Assembly (NCBI GenBank): GCA_017408985.1
Contig: JAFQTO010000049.1
Span: forward strand, 1 to 64,000
From: Clostridia bacterium
Lineage (GTDB): Bacteria > Bacillota > Clostridia > Oscillospirales > Butyricicoccaceae
Direction: 5' to 3'
Length of the DNA stretch: 64,000 nt
The notes beneath the pieces are model-generated. The model was not told where the DNA came from. It did no database searches and worked only from the letters and a program-made list of their open reading frames with translations. Below are positions 42,085-50,774 of this stretch, in pieces (within the stretch, counting starts at the first letter, position 1; each line of letters opens with the position of its first letter). Both the position numbers and the translations under genes were made by a program.

Positions 42085-42765
42085 TTATTCAGCCTTGAAA
42101 TAGTATCCAACTCCCCACTTGGTCAGGATATATTCGGGATTTGCGTCGTCTTTTTCCAGCTTTTCGCGCAGACGGCGCACGTGTACGTCAACAGTGCGGA
42201 TGTCGGTGGGGAAATCCTTGCCCCACACCTCGGCAAGCAGTCTCTCACGGCTGAATATCTTGCCCTTGTTGCGCATCAAAGTAGCCAGCATATCAAACTC
42301 CTTGGCGGTGAGGTCGACGGCTTCCTTGCCCACGTAAACGGTGCGCTGAAGCAGGTCGGCTTTGATGCTGCCTATCTCGATGCAGTCCTCGCTTCTGCCC
42401 GCGCCCTTGCCCGAGCGGCGCAGAATGACGCGGATACGCGCCTTGAGTTCAAGGATATCAAAGGGCTTGGTCACGTAATCGTCGGCGCCGTACTCAAAGC
42501 CGATGAGCTTGTCCCTGCCCTCGCTCTTGGCAGTCAGCATAATGACCGGGACGTTGGACTCCTCTCTGATCTTGCGGCAAACGGTCAGACCGTCTATCTC
42601 GGGAAGCATAAGATCCAATATGATCAGATCGTATCTGTTCTCTCTGAAAAGCTCCAGAGCTGCCTTTCCGTCGTATGCGCCGTCTACCGAGTAACCGTCA
42701 TTCTCCAGGTTGAATTTGATGCCTTTTACCAACAGCTGTTCGTCGTCTACTACGAGTATTCTCAT
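42085..42765 (-). CDS. OmpR-family response regulator
   Basis: A 226-residue transcription regulator. The receiver domain (1-118) has the acidic pocket ILVVDDEQLL, the phospho-Asp in LIILDLMLPEIDG, and the switch Lys in DDYVTKPFD. The C-terminal winged helix (130-226) shows LTAKEFDMLATLMRNKG and the recognition segment TVDVHVRRLREKLE with WGVGYYF. It resembles WalR/PhoP. First gene of the three-gene set with the kinase and the GerMN lipoprotein. Confidence 0.92.
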   Translation of the reverse strand: MRILVVDDEQLLVKGIKFNLENDGYSVDGAYDGKAALELFRENRYDLIILDLMLPEIDGLTVCRKIREESNVPVIMLTAKSEGRDKLIGFEYGADDYVTKPFDILELKARIRVILRRSGKGAGRSEDCIEIGSIKADLLQRTVYVGKEAVDLTAKEFDMLATLMRNKGKIFSRERLLAEVWGKDFPTDIRTVDVHVRRLREKLEKDDANPEYILTKWGVGYYFKAE

Positions 42766-42775
42766 ATCTGTCCTC

Positions 42776-43153
42776 CTACTTGATCTTTATATGTTTTCTG
42801 ATGCTGTCAAACTTACCTTCGCCAATACCTTTGACAGCCATAATTTCCTCAATTGACTGAAAATCGCCGTTTTGGGTGCGGTAGTCTATTATCCGCTGAG
42901 CCAACGCCTCGCCTATGCCGGGCAAGCCCGTCAGCTCGGTCAGGGAAGCTGTGTTGATATTGACTCTGTAGTCCTCCGCCTGTGCCGTTGACGGTTGGGC
43001 TTTGAGGGGGCTGAGAGCCATATTTTCGGTGTTTTGGGGCTTGATGATAAGCGAGTGAGCAAGCACCTCTGTTCTGCCCACAAGCATACCTGCAAAAAAT
43101 ATCACGATGGCTGCCATTACCAGAACAAGCAGCATTTTATTCTTACGTGTCAT
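42776..43153 (-). CDS. comEA: ComEA-like helix-hairpin-helix DNA-binding protein
   Basis: A 125-residue membrane-tethered protein. An N-terminal membrane helix (7-26) is followed by a linker and a ComEA domain: [20 protein letters not shown], and the second hairpin [19 protein letters not shown]. ComEA binds DNA outside the membrane in natural transformation. It lacks the long SLBB domain of the Bacillus protein, and no comEC is adjacent. Start at the ATG at 43153; its ribosome binding site is weak. It lies ten bases before the response regulator gene on the same strand and may be in that transcript. Confidence 0.85.
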   Translation of the reverse strand: MTRKNKMLLVLVMAAIVIFFAGMLVGRTEVLAHSLIIKPQNTENMALSPLKAQPSTAQAEDYRVNINTASLTELTGLPGIGEALAQRIIDYRTQNGDFQSIEEIMAVKGIGEGKFDSIRKHIKIK

Positions 43154-43241
43154 AATGTAAAATCTTTCTTTATCGGTTGAAAAAAGATAGGATGCTTGAT
43201 ATAATGTAGGGTAGAGTTTAACCACAAAGGAGAGTCATGCG

Positions 43242-44624
43242 GTGAAAAAATTATTATCGGTCACCTTTATTGTTGCACTTGTTCTTTCTGTTTTGCCAAT
43301 GTCGGTATCTGCCGCCGGCGCTCCCGAGCTTGACGCTCAGGCGGCTATACTCTGTGCCGTCAGCGACGACGGGAAGTACGACCTCGTACTGTATGAAAAG
43401 AACGCCGATGAGAAGATGTACCCTGCCTCGCTTACCAAGATAATGACGGCTATCGTAGCGCTGGAGCACGAAAATGACTTAAGTGCCGAGTTTATTGCCT
43501 ACGCCAAATCTCTGGAGGTGCTGGGCAAGGGGGTCTACTACCTGATGCCCGGTGAGAAGATGGCGTTCTCCGATTATCTCAACCTGATGCTTGTCCCCTC
43601 TTATAACGAGGCTGCCAACGTCATTGCCTACAACATAGGCGGCAATCTTGAGGCTTTTGTTGAGATGATGAACGACAAGGCGGCTGAGCTTGGCTGCACG
43701 GGCACACATTTTACCAACGCACACGGTCTCCACGACGAAAACCACTACACCACCGCAAGAGATATGCTGACGATTGCAAGATACGCCATGCAGAACGAGA
43801 CATTCGCACAGATAGTTGCACAGACGGGCATCACTCTCCCCGTCACCAACAAGCACAAGACCGAGAGCTACCTGCCCACCACCAACGACCTGCTCCGCAA
43901 GAGTCAGGGGGTTTACCTGGAGAAGGCTACCGGCATCAAAACCGGTTACACATCGGCTGCGGGCAACTGTCTTGCCGCGTCCTACTATGACCCCGAGCTG
44001 GGATTTGAGTATTACAGTGTCGTTCTGGGATGCCCCGAACCCACCAGCGAAAAATCCAAGGTCAGCTTCACCGATACCAAAACGCTTATTAAGTACGCCA
44101 CCACGGGCTTTTCCGAACAGCCGATACTCAGAGCTACACAGCCTATTGTGGAAGTTCCCGTTACCCTCTCTCCCGACGGCACTTCGGTAGTGCTGCTGCC
44201 CGAGAAGTCGGTGTCCGACTTTTTGCCCAACACATTCAACTACGAGACCGACCTGCACATCAGAGCCGAGGGCGAGGCACTTCCTGCAGACTTCGATCCC
44301 ACGGGCAAGGTAATACTCACCTACTCGGTACCTGCCGAGATAGAGGCACCTATCGAAAAGGGTCAGGCGCTGGGCACACTCAAGCTGGAGTTTGACGGCA
44401 GAGAGATATGCACTATGAACCTGCTCAGTTCGCTGACACTCACCAAATCCGAGGTACTGGACACGGTCAATACATTCCAGAACTTTACGCAGACCAAGGC
44501 GTTCAAGTACCTGGTCATCGGTATCGTGGCGCTTATCGTTGTTCTGGTGGTCGTGATCATCATAACCGCAAGTGCCCGCCGCAAAAAGCGCAGAAAATAC
44601 GGCAGAGGCAGATACTCAAGATAA
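43242..44624 (+). CDS. dacF: D-alanyl-D-alanine carboxypeptidase, DacF type
   Basis: A low-molecular-mass penicillin-binding protein that removes the last D-Ala from peptidoglycan stem peptides outside the membrane. The signal peptide spans about 1-25. Active-site motifs are S63-L-T-K66 in MYPASLTKIMTA, S120-Y-N122 in VPSYNEAANV, and K233-T-G in GIKTGYTSAAG. A PBP5-like C-terminal beta domain is followed by a membrane helix (425-450) and a basic tail. The start is GTG with AAAGGAGAG upstream. Divergent from comEA and followed by a strong terminator. Confidence 0.94.
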   Translation: MKKLLSVTFIVALVLSVLPMSVSAAGAPELDAQAAILCAVSDDGKYDLVLYEKNADEKMYPASLTKIMTAIVALEHENDLSAEFIAYAKSLEVLGKGVYYLMPGEKMAFSDYLNLMLVPSYNEAANVIAYNIGGNLEAFVEMMNDKAAELGCTGTHFTNAHGLHDENHYTTARDMLTIARYAMQNETFAQIVAQTGITLPVTNKHKTESYLPTTNDLLRKSQGVYLEKATGIKTGYTSAAGNCLAASYYDPELGFEYYSVVLGCPEPTSEKSKVSFTDTKTLIKYATTGFSEQPILRATQPIVEVPVTLSPDGTSVVLLPEKSVSDFLPNTFNYETDLHIRAEGEALPADFDPTGKVILTYSVPAEIEAPIEKGQALGTLKLEFDGREICTMNLLSSLTLTKSEVLDTVNTFQNFTQTKAFKYLVIGIVALIVVLVVVIIITASARRKKRRKYGRGRYSR

Positions 44625-44644
44625 AACCGAATAGGTCATCTTTA

Positions 44645-44677
44645 CTCGGGGCAGAGTGATCTGCCCCGAGTTTTTTG
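44645..44677. terminator. Terminator after dacF
   Basis: CTCGGGGCAGA-gtga-TCTGCCCCGAG then six T residues on the plus strand; lies between convergent dacF and upp. Confidence 0.92.
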
Positions 44678-44698
44678 TTGTGATCCTAAAGAGAAATC

Positions 44699-45331
44699 TT
44701 ACTTGGTGCCGAAGATACGGTCGCCTGCATCGCCCAGACCGGGAACGATGTAGCCGTGATCGTTGAGGCAATCGTCCAGCGCGGCGCAGTAGATGTCAAC
44801 GTCGGGATGATCGCGGGTAATGCGCTCGATGCCCTCGGGTGCGGCAATGATGTTGAGCAGCTTGATGCTGGTCACTCCGCGCTTTTTGAGGAATGTGATA
44901 GCCGCAGATGCCGAGCCGCCGGTGGCAAGCATGGGATCGACCACGAAAACGTCGCGCTTATCGATATCGCAGGGCAGCTTGCAGTAATACTCCACGGGCT
45001 CAAGGGTCTCGGGGTCACGGTACAGACCGATATGACCGATCTTTGCCGAAGGGATAAGCTCCAGCATAGCGTCTACCATACCCAGACCTGCGCGGAGGAT
45101 AGGGACGATAGCCAGCTTCTTGCCTGCCAGCACGCGCACCTTTGCCTCGGCAACGGGGGTCTTGATGGTGATCTGACGGGTCTTGAGGTCGCGGGTGGCG
45201 TCATAGCACATCAGCATGGCTATTTCGCCGACTATCTCGCGGAATTCTTTGACACCCGTGGTATCCTTGCGGATGATGGACAGCTTGTGCTGGATAAGGG
45301 GATGGTCAAAAATGTGTACTCTGTCAGTCAT
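44699..45331 (-). CDS. upp: Uracil phosphoribosyltransferase
   Basis: Salvages uracil to UMP with PRPP. The 210-residue protein has [18 protein letters not shown] at the start, the PRPP-binding loop [18 protein letters not shown], and the uracil-site [17 protein letters not shown] at the end. I use the ATG at 45331 with GAGG nine bases upstream; an ATG five codons up has no site. Last gene of tsaE-tsaB-rpiB-upp, 11 bases after rpiB. Confidence 0.96.
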   Translation of the reverse strand: MTDRVHIFDHPLIQHKLSIIRKDTTGVKEFREIVGEIAMLMCYDATRDLKTRQITIKTPVAEAKVRVLAGKKLAIVPILRAGLGMVDAMLELIPSAKIGHIGLYRDPETLEPVEYYCKLPCDIDKRDVFVVDPMLATGGSASAAITFLKKRGVTSIKLLNIIAAPEGIERITRDHPDVDIYCAALDDCLNDHGYIVPGLGDAGDRIFGTK

Positions 45332-45342
45332 TGCTTTATACC

Positions 45343-45783
45343 TCACTTATTATCAAGGTCATTGACCATATCTATACGGATCTGATGTCTGCCGCCCTCA
45401 AAGGGGGTATCCAGGAAGGTATCCACGATCTTGAACGCCAGTCCCTCACCTACTACGCGCTGACCGAAGCATACTATATTGGCGTCGTTATGTGCGCGGG
45501 TGGCTTCTGCCGAGAAGCAGTCGGACACGCAGGCTGCGCGGATACCCTTGATCTTGTTTGCCGCCATAGACATACCTACGCCCGTGCCGCAGACCAGGAT
45601 GCCCTTCTCGGCGCTGCCCGAGGTCACCTCTTCGGCTACCTTTTTGGCGAATACGGGATAATGGCAGGATGCGCTGTCATATGTTCCGCAGTCGGTCACC
45701 TCAAAACCTCTCTGTTTGAGATGCTCGATAACTGCATTCTTGAGCGTGAGACCTGCGTGGTCACATCCGATAGCTACTTTCAT
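45343..45783 (-). CDS. rpiB: Ribose-5-phosphate isomerase B
   Basis: Interconverts ribose-5-phosphate and ribulose-5-phosphate in the pentose phosphate pathway. The 146-residue protein begins [18 protein letters not shown], with the active-site [20 protein letters not shown] and [15 protein letters not shown]. Its ATG overlaps the tsaB stop by four bases. Together with upp it supplies nucleotide precursors within a unit that starts with tRNA-modification genes. Confidence 0.95.
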   Translation of the reverse strand: MKVAIGCDHAGLTLKNAVIEHLKQRGFEVTDCGTYDSASCHYPVFAKKVAEEVTSGSAEKGILVCGTGVGMSMAANKIKGIRAACVSDCFSAEATRAHNDANIVCFGQRVVGEGLAFKIVDTFLDTPFEGGRHQIRIDMVNDLDNK

Positions 45784-46451
45784 TTTGCTTCCTTCTCCTT
45801 TTTCATTCTTTCTGCCTGAGAGTCTTTCATATATACGGGGTTAATTTGATGACACGGGATATGCTCCAAACAAAACGCCGCAAGGGCGGAATTGGCGGCA
45901 CTCTGCTGCTGCTGAGTATCCACGAACAGATCGTCGGGGGCGATGTTCAGCAGTTCCTTTGAGCCCTCGCCGCACAGACGGACGACGCCCTCAAAGCTCT
46001 TTGCCTCCTCGATTATCTGCTCACCGCTGAGCACGGCATCTTCGCTCAGTCTGACCAGTCTGCCACCCGCCCGCTCGAAAAATGCGCAGAAGTATTCGTT
46101 GGGGCGCGCTTTGACCGCGGCGCAGATGACGCCCGAAACGGTAACTCCCATTGCCGCAGACAAGAGCGTAGGCACGGCGGCGCAGGGCTTGCTGCTCATC
46201 AGGGCAAATCCCTTGACTGCGGCAATGCCGATACGCAGTCCCGTAAAGGAGCCGGGGCCGACGGTTGCGGCAAAAACGTCTATATCGGAGAGTGTCAGCC
46301 CTTCCTCTCGCAGCATTTGCTCACACAGAGGGAGCAGGGCGCGGCTGTGGCTGAGATTGGTGTCCTGACTTTTTTCGTTTATAAGCACACCGTCACGGGC
46401 GACGGCGCAGGATGCGCGTTTGCCCGAAGTATCAAGTGCTAAAATGAGCAT
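45780..46451 (-). CDS. tsaB: tRNA threonylcarbamoylation protein TsaB
   Basis: Inactive TsaD paralogue that forms the scaffold of the t6A complex. The 223-residue protein begins MLILALDTSGKRASCAV and has AATVGPGSFTGLRIGIA and the typical C-terminal NPVYMKD. I start at the ATG at 46451, which overlaps the tsaE stop as TAATG; the longer frame runs through tsaE. Partner genes are tsaE (upstream) and tsaD (7162). Confidence 0.94.
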   Translation of the reverse strand: MLILALDTSGKRASCAVARDGVLINEKSQDTNLSHSRALLPLCEQMLREEGLTLSDIDVFAATVGPGSFTGLRIGIAAVKGFALMSSKPCAAVPTLLSAAMGVTVSGVICAAVKARPNEYFCAFFERAGGRLVRLSEDAVLSGEQIIEEAKSFEGVVRLCGEGSKELLNIAPDDLFVDTQQQQSAANSALAAFCLEHIPCHQINPVYMKDSQAERMKKEKEAK

Positions 46452-46870
46452 TATTCCATCACCCTTATCCTTCTGTCGGTCTCGCTGAGCTTTTCTATCG
46501 TGATCTTCATACAATCGGGAGGCAGAGCGTCCTCGATATTCTCGCTCCACTCCACGATGCACAGAGCGTCTGAGTCTATGTAATCCTCCCAGCCTATCTC
46601 GTACAGCCGCTCGCTGTCGGTGATGCGGTACATATCAAAATGACAGACACGTCTGGTGCCGTAATACTCGTTGACTATATTGTAGGTAGGGCTGCTTGCC
46701 CTCTGTCTGCAATCAAAACCCTGAGCAACGCCCGAAACAAAGGCGGTCTTGCCTGCGCCCAGTCCTCCGTAAAGGGCGACCACCGAAACGCTGTGCATCC
46801 TCTGTGCCAGCTGTTTGCCCAAAAGTGCCGTTTCCTCGGGCGAATGTGTGATATATTCTGCCGTGTTCAA
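46451..46870 (-). CDS. tsaE: tRNA threonylcarbamoylation ATPase TsaE
   Basis: Small P-loop ATPase needed for repeated cycles of t6A synthesis. Walker A is LYGGLGAGKTAF; the conserved SPTYNIVNEY and HFDMYRI follow, and the WSENIE motif lies near the end. I prefer a TTG start at 46870: GGGAGG lies eight bases upstream. The ATG 14 codons further up would place that site inside the gene. The 139-residue result fits the family. First gene of tsaE-tsaB-rpiB-upp. Confidence 0.9.
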   Translation of the reverse strand: MNTAEYITHSPEETALLGKQLAQRMHSVSVVALYGGLGAGKTAFVSGVAQGFDCRQRASSPTYNIVNEYYGTRRVCHFDMYRITDSERLYEIGWEDYIDSDALCIVEWSENIEDALPPDCMKITIEKLSETDRRIRVME

Positions 46871-46955
46871 TGCCGTTTCCTCCCCTGTCGTGGGAATGGT
46901 ACACTTATCCAACTGTATTATACCACCTTCTTAACAATTTGAAAAGAGAAATATT

Positions 46956-46986
46956 AAGCGCACCCGACCAATATTCGGGTGCGCTT
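46956..46986 (-). terminator. Terminator after array gene A
   Basis: AAGCGCACCCGA-ccaatat-TCGGGTGCGCTT follows the minus-strand stop at 47006 and separates the array from tsaE. Confidence 0.8.
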
Positions 46987-47005
46987 TGGGTTTTGGACAG
47001 ATCGT

Positions 47006-48811
47006 TCAGTTTGATGCAGAAGGTCTGATCACGGCAAATACGTCTCTGCCTATAAGGCTGAGCAGGGTCTCTTTGGTGTCTGCGCCGTAGATCAGCTTGC
47101 CGCTTTTCAGGTTGAGTATACGGTTGCTGTCAAGCATCATATACGCGTAGGTGTTCGTTTTTTCTCTCGCGATCAGTATATCGCCTGCGTATATCTGATT
47201 GCTGAATATACCGTAGGTGCGCTCACCTGCGTACAGCTCGCTGCTGAGGCACAGATATCCGCCGTACATCACGGGCACCACCATATCGATATACTCGCTG
47301 TCTGCGTTAAGCTCGTAGTGGGTACTGCTCTCGTACTGCTTAAACAGACTGTTGAGCAAGGTCTCGGTTTCCGGCAGTTCAAACTCAACCCCTGCCGCGG
47401 TGTAGACCTTGTCGGCAAGAGCAATGCCCCGCTCGGTCATAGAGGGAGCGTCGGTGGCAGCGGCGGCAACCGCATAGGTCTGATGCACGTTCAGGTGCCG
47501 GCCTACATAGATATCACGGCATCTGACGTCAACTCCGCCTACCGCTGAGCCTTCGCCGCTGATGGCTGTGCCGTAGAGGGCGGGATCGTTTTCTACCCTG
47601 ACCGTGTAGGAAACGGTCACATCATCGCCCGCAGGGACAGTGACAGAGTCCCACTTGATGCTTCTGCCCACGGTAGAGTCGCCGCCCGACACGTACTCGG
47701 TGCCGAGGGGCACCTGCGCCGTCAGCTTGAGGGATGCATCGGTGGTGCGGTCGTTGCGGATATAGAAGCTGAAGGTTATCTCCTCTCCCAGATCGGCGCT
47801 CTGACCGAGGGCGTGGGAGCTGAGTTTTTCAACGTAGATGTCCTTGAGGTTTTCCACTCTGGCTTGGGTCTTGTAGGTTATTTTGGCATCGGTATACTTT
47901 TTGAGGGGACGGACGACAGACCAGCAGGCTTCATCCCAGAAGTAGTAATAATTATCCTCCTCGAAGAAGCTGAGCACCTCGCGGGTACGCACGCTGCCGT
48001 TGACCTCTGTGCGGTCGTGGTTTGAGCTGTGATCGTAGTTGCCGCCGCCTTTTGAGCTGAAATATGCGCTGTCGATCATCATACCGTCACCGATATAGAT
48101 GAGTGCGTGGCCGCCGTCGGGCGAGGGATGGTCGCAGGCAATTATATCACCCTGCTGCAGGGAGTTGAGGAAGTTCTGCTCAACCAGTCTGCGCTCGTAT
48201 GCGGTCTCTCTGCCCGTTATATAGTAGGTGAAAACGTGCATATCCACCGCATCCCGCAGGGCGTTGGTGCCGCTGGCTTTGATATCCAGACCGAACGCCT
48301 CCCAGAACACGTCGTAGGTGAACGCCGAACAGTTGGTGTAGCCTGTGTTCTGGCTCGTGCAGTCCTCGGGAGAATTGGTGTGGTACTGAGGACGGGTGAC
48401 TTTGGCAACGCCGCTCAGGTCCTTCATCAGTCGGGAGCAGTCGTACTGCAGCCACACCTCACGGGCAAGGTAAGACTTGGCCACCGTGACTATAGCCTCC
48501 GCCTCGGGAGAGATATAGGAGCCGTTGAGAGGGTCATGTTCCCAGGGGATAACAAGCTCGGGGATGCCGTCATCGGCGGTGGGCTCGTCGGGGGTCTGTG
48601 TGTCCGATTGGGTGCCGTCCTGAGCGCCGTTTTGAGTATCATCCTGCTCTCCGCTCTGTGTGCCGTCGGGAGTGGGGGTGCTGTCGTCCTGCTGAGCATT
48701 ATCCTGCAGGGTGTCTTTGTTTTCGGGTGGGTCTTGCTGCGCCTCGCCGCAGCCTGCAAAGACCGCAAGGGCAAGCAAAAGCGCCAGCATAAGGGTAAGA
48801 TATCTTCTCAT
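47006..48811 (-). CDS. NlpC/P60-like lipoprotein, array member A
   Basis: A 601-residue member of the array family described under 50775-52532. Lipobox Cys21 follows VFAG. The linker (22-90) is made of Asp/Gln/Thr units such as GTQSGEQDDTQNGAQDGTQ. The catalytic candidates are Cys161 (GYTNCSAFTYDVFWEA) and His235 (GGHALIYIGDG). The DUF11-like domain carries VPLGTEYVSGGD; the C-terminal domain starts near VPVMYGGYLCL and ends VFAVIRPSASN. Closest to member B by shared IPWE, DPLNGSYISPEAEAIVTVA and GMMIDSAYF. Last gene of the shorter B-A unit. Confidence 0.85.
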   Translation of the reverse strand: MRRYLTLMLALLLALAVFAGCGEAQQDPPENKDTLQDNAQQDDSTPTPDGTQSGEQDDTQNGAQDGTQSDTQTPDEPTADDGIPELVIPWEHDPLNGSYISPEAEAIVTVAKSYLAREVWLQYDCSRLMKDLSGVAKVTRPQYHTNSPEDCTSQNTGYTNCSAFTYDVFWEAFGLDIKASGTNALRDAVDMHVFTYYITGRETAYERRLVEQNFLNSLQQGDIIACDHPSPDGGHALIYIGDGMMIDSAYFSSKGGGNYDHSSNHDRTEVNGSVRTREVLSFFEEDNYYYFWDEACWSVVRPLKKYTDAKITYKTQARVENLKDIYVEKLSSHALGQSADLGEEITFSFYIRNDRTTDASLKLTAQVPLGTEYVSGGDSTVGRSIKWDSVTVPAGDDVTVSYTVRVENDPALYGTAISGEGSAVGGVDVRCRDIYVGRHLNVHQTYAVAAAATDAPSMTERGIALADKVYTAAGVEFELPETETLLNSLFKQYESSTHYELNADSEYIDMVVPVMYGGYLCLSSELYAGERTYGIFSNQIYAGDILIAREKTNTYAYMMLDSNRILNLKSGKLIYGADTKETLLSLIGRDVFAVIRPSASN

Positions 48812-48844
48812 AAACGGTCTCCTTTCTTGAGAGAGGGGGCGTTA

Positions 48845-50635
48845 TCACTTGTAATCGTTATAAACTGCCGAGGGGCGGATAAACAGGAATCGGTACATTC
48901 CCTGCCCGCTTATGATGGCATCGTTTGCCGAGGCGTTGGCAAGAGCTTTGCCGCTCATAAGGTCGATCACTCTGCCTGCACCTGCGTACATATAGGCGTA
49001 ATAGGTGCCCTTTTCCTCGCCTATCATAATATCGCCTATATACAGCTGATACGATTTTGCACCTCTTGTGCGCTCAGAGTCATAGAGGGGGCTGTTTCTT
49101 ACAAAACTGCCGCCGTAGAGGGTGGGAATGAGCATCTCAAAATACTCGCCCTCTCTCAGCACTCTGTACTGACCCTCCACCTGATTGCTGGGGGCTAAAA
49201 TCTGATCGAATATATCCTCGACAGAGGGCAGGGATATATCTATCCCCGCGTTTTTGTAAAGGGCGTTTGCAAGCTCCATGCCCCGCTCGGTATAAGAGGA
49301 CAGCTTGCCGCTCTCTGCCATCAGAGATGCCGACTGTGCGCTTGTCAGATGCTTGCCTATATACACCTTGCGGCATCTGACGGCAACTCCGCCTACGGTG
49401 GCGTCCTCACCGTAAACGTAACCGCCGCCGTAGAGGGCGGGGTCGTCCTTGACCCTGACCGTATAGGATACGGTCACGCTCTCCCCTGCAGGTACGGTGA
49501 CCGTCCACTTGAGGGCCCTGCCCGTGACGGTATCCCCGCCCGAGACGTAGGTGGTATTTTCGGGAACTTTGTCTGTAATGTCAAGTGTGGCATCGGTGGT
49601 GCGGTCGTTGCGGATACAGAAGCTGAAGGTTATCTCCTCGCCTAAGTCGGCGCTCTGACCGAGAGCGTGGGAAGAAAGCTTTTCCACATAGATATTCTTG
49701 AGGTTTTCCATACGGTTAAGGGTCTTTTGGGTGGGTTTTGCATCGGTATATTTGTCAAGAGGTCTGACTATCGCCCAGCATTTTTCGTCCCAGAACCAGT
49801 AATAGTTGTCCTCTTCAAAAAAGCTGAGTATCTCCCTGTAACGCACGCTGCCGTTGACCTCAAGTCTGTCACGGTTGTTGACGTAATCGTAGTTGCCGCC
49901 GCCCCGAGAACCGAAATAGGCGCTGTCTATCATCATACCGTCACCGATATAAATAAGGGCGTGACCGCCGCTTTTGGGGTGTCGGCACACGATTATGTCA
50001 CCCTGCTGAACGGTGTTTATAAACCGCTGTCCTATCTCAAACCGCTCCTCCTCGGTCTCTTTGCCCGTTATGTAGTAGGTGAAAACGTGCATATCGGTGC
50101 CTTTTTCCATCAAGCTTTGGGTGTCGGGGCACTCGATATCCAGTCCCAGCGCCTCCCAATACACATCGTAGGTAAACGCCGAACAGTTGGTATAGCCTAT
50201 GTACTGTGAGGTGCAGTCCTCGGGAGAATTCTCGTGATACTGAGGTCTGTACTGCTGATAGCTGCCCTCGCCTGACGCGGGGTAGTGCTTGTTATCGTAC
50301 TGAAGCCACACTTTGCGGGCAAGATACGCCTCGGCAACGGTAACTATCGCTTCCGCCTCGGGCGAAATATACGAGCCGTTGAGAGGGTTATTCTCCCACG
50401 GGATGTCAAAGCCCGAGGGATGGGTCTTCTGCTCCCCTGCCGAGGGGTCAGGGTCGGCGGTGTCGGGCTGTTCGGTGGCTTCGGGGTCGGTGGTGTCATC
50501 CTGAGTCTCAGAGTCCTTCGCGGTGTCCGTATCCTGAGACGTTTTTTGCGCATCTGCCTGAGAGCTGTCGCCGCAGGCGGCAAAAACCCACGCCAGCACA
50601 GCCAGCATCAGCAGTATTGCAAGCAGTTTTTTCAT
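48845..50635 (-). CDS. NlpC/P60-like lipoprotein, array member B
   Basis: A 596-residue member of the array family (see 50775-52532). The signal peptide ends AWVFAAC, so Cys21 is the lipid site. The linker (22-78) is acidic and Thr/Glu/Pro-rich. Cys151 (GYTNCSAFTYDVYWEA) and His225 (GGHALIYIGDG) are the likely catalytic pair. The C-terminal domain shows IPTLYGGSFVRNS and ends RFLFIRPSAVYNDYK. The start at 50635 follows GGGGGAGAGGG; a longer frame runs through the promoter. It is preceded by its own promoter, so B and A form a separate unit from C to I. Confidence 0.85.
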   Translation of the reverse strand: MKKLLAILLMLAVLAWVFAACGDSSQADAQKTSQDTDTAKDSETQDDTTDPEATEQPDTADPDPSAGEQKTHPSGFDIPWENNPLNGSYISPEAEAIVTVAEAYLARKVWLQYDNKHYPASGEGSYQQYRPQYHENSPEDCTSQYIGYTNCSAFTYDVYWEALGLDIECPDTQSLMEKGTDMHVFTYYITGKETEEERFEIGQRFINTVQQGDIIVCRHPKSGGHALIYIGDGMMIDSAYFGSRGGGNYDYVNNRDRLEVNGSVRYREILSFFEEDNYYWFWDEKCWAIVRPLDKYTDAKPTQKTLNRMENLKNIYVEKLSSHALGQSADLGEEITFSFCIRNDRTTDATLDITDKVPENTTYVSGGDTVTGRALKWTVTVPAGESVTVSYTVRVKDDPALYGGGYVYGEDATVGGVAVRCRKVYIGKHLTSAQSASLMAESGKLSSYTERGMELANALYKNAGIDISLPSVEDIFDQILAPSNQVEGQYRVLREGEYFEMLIPTLYGGSFVRNSPLYDSERTRGAKSYQLYIGDIMIGEEKGTYYAYMYAGAGRVIDLMSGKALANASANDAIISGQGMYRFLFIRPSAVYNDYK

Positions 50636-50656
50636 TCCCTCTCCCCCTTTTGAGAT

Positions 50657-50685
50657 ATTATATACCATAATAGTGTTGTTTGCAA
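50657..50685 (-). promoter_or_regulatory. Internal promoter of array unit B-A
   Basis: Minus-strand TTGCAA (50680-50685), 17 bases, TATAAT (50657-50662), 22 bases before member B. Confidence 0.65.
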
Positions 50686-50701
50686 TAGCCTGCTCAAAAA
50701 A

Positions 50702-50740
50702 ATCCTGCTGCGGCGGGGCTTGCCCGTCGCCGCAGGATCT
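50702..50740 (-). terminator. Terminator after array member C
   Basis: On the minus strand the long stem ATCCTGCGGCG...CGCCGCAGCAGGAT is followed by TTTTTTTG, just past the stop of member C at 50775. It divides the array into two transcription units. Confidence 0.82.
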
Positions 50741-50774
50741 TAAGATTATGCGGTGTGGTTTGCGGGTATGTTTT

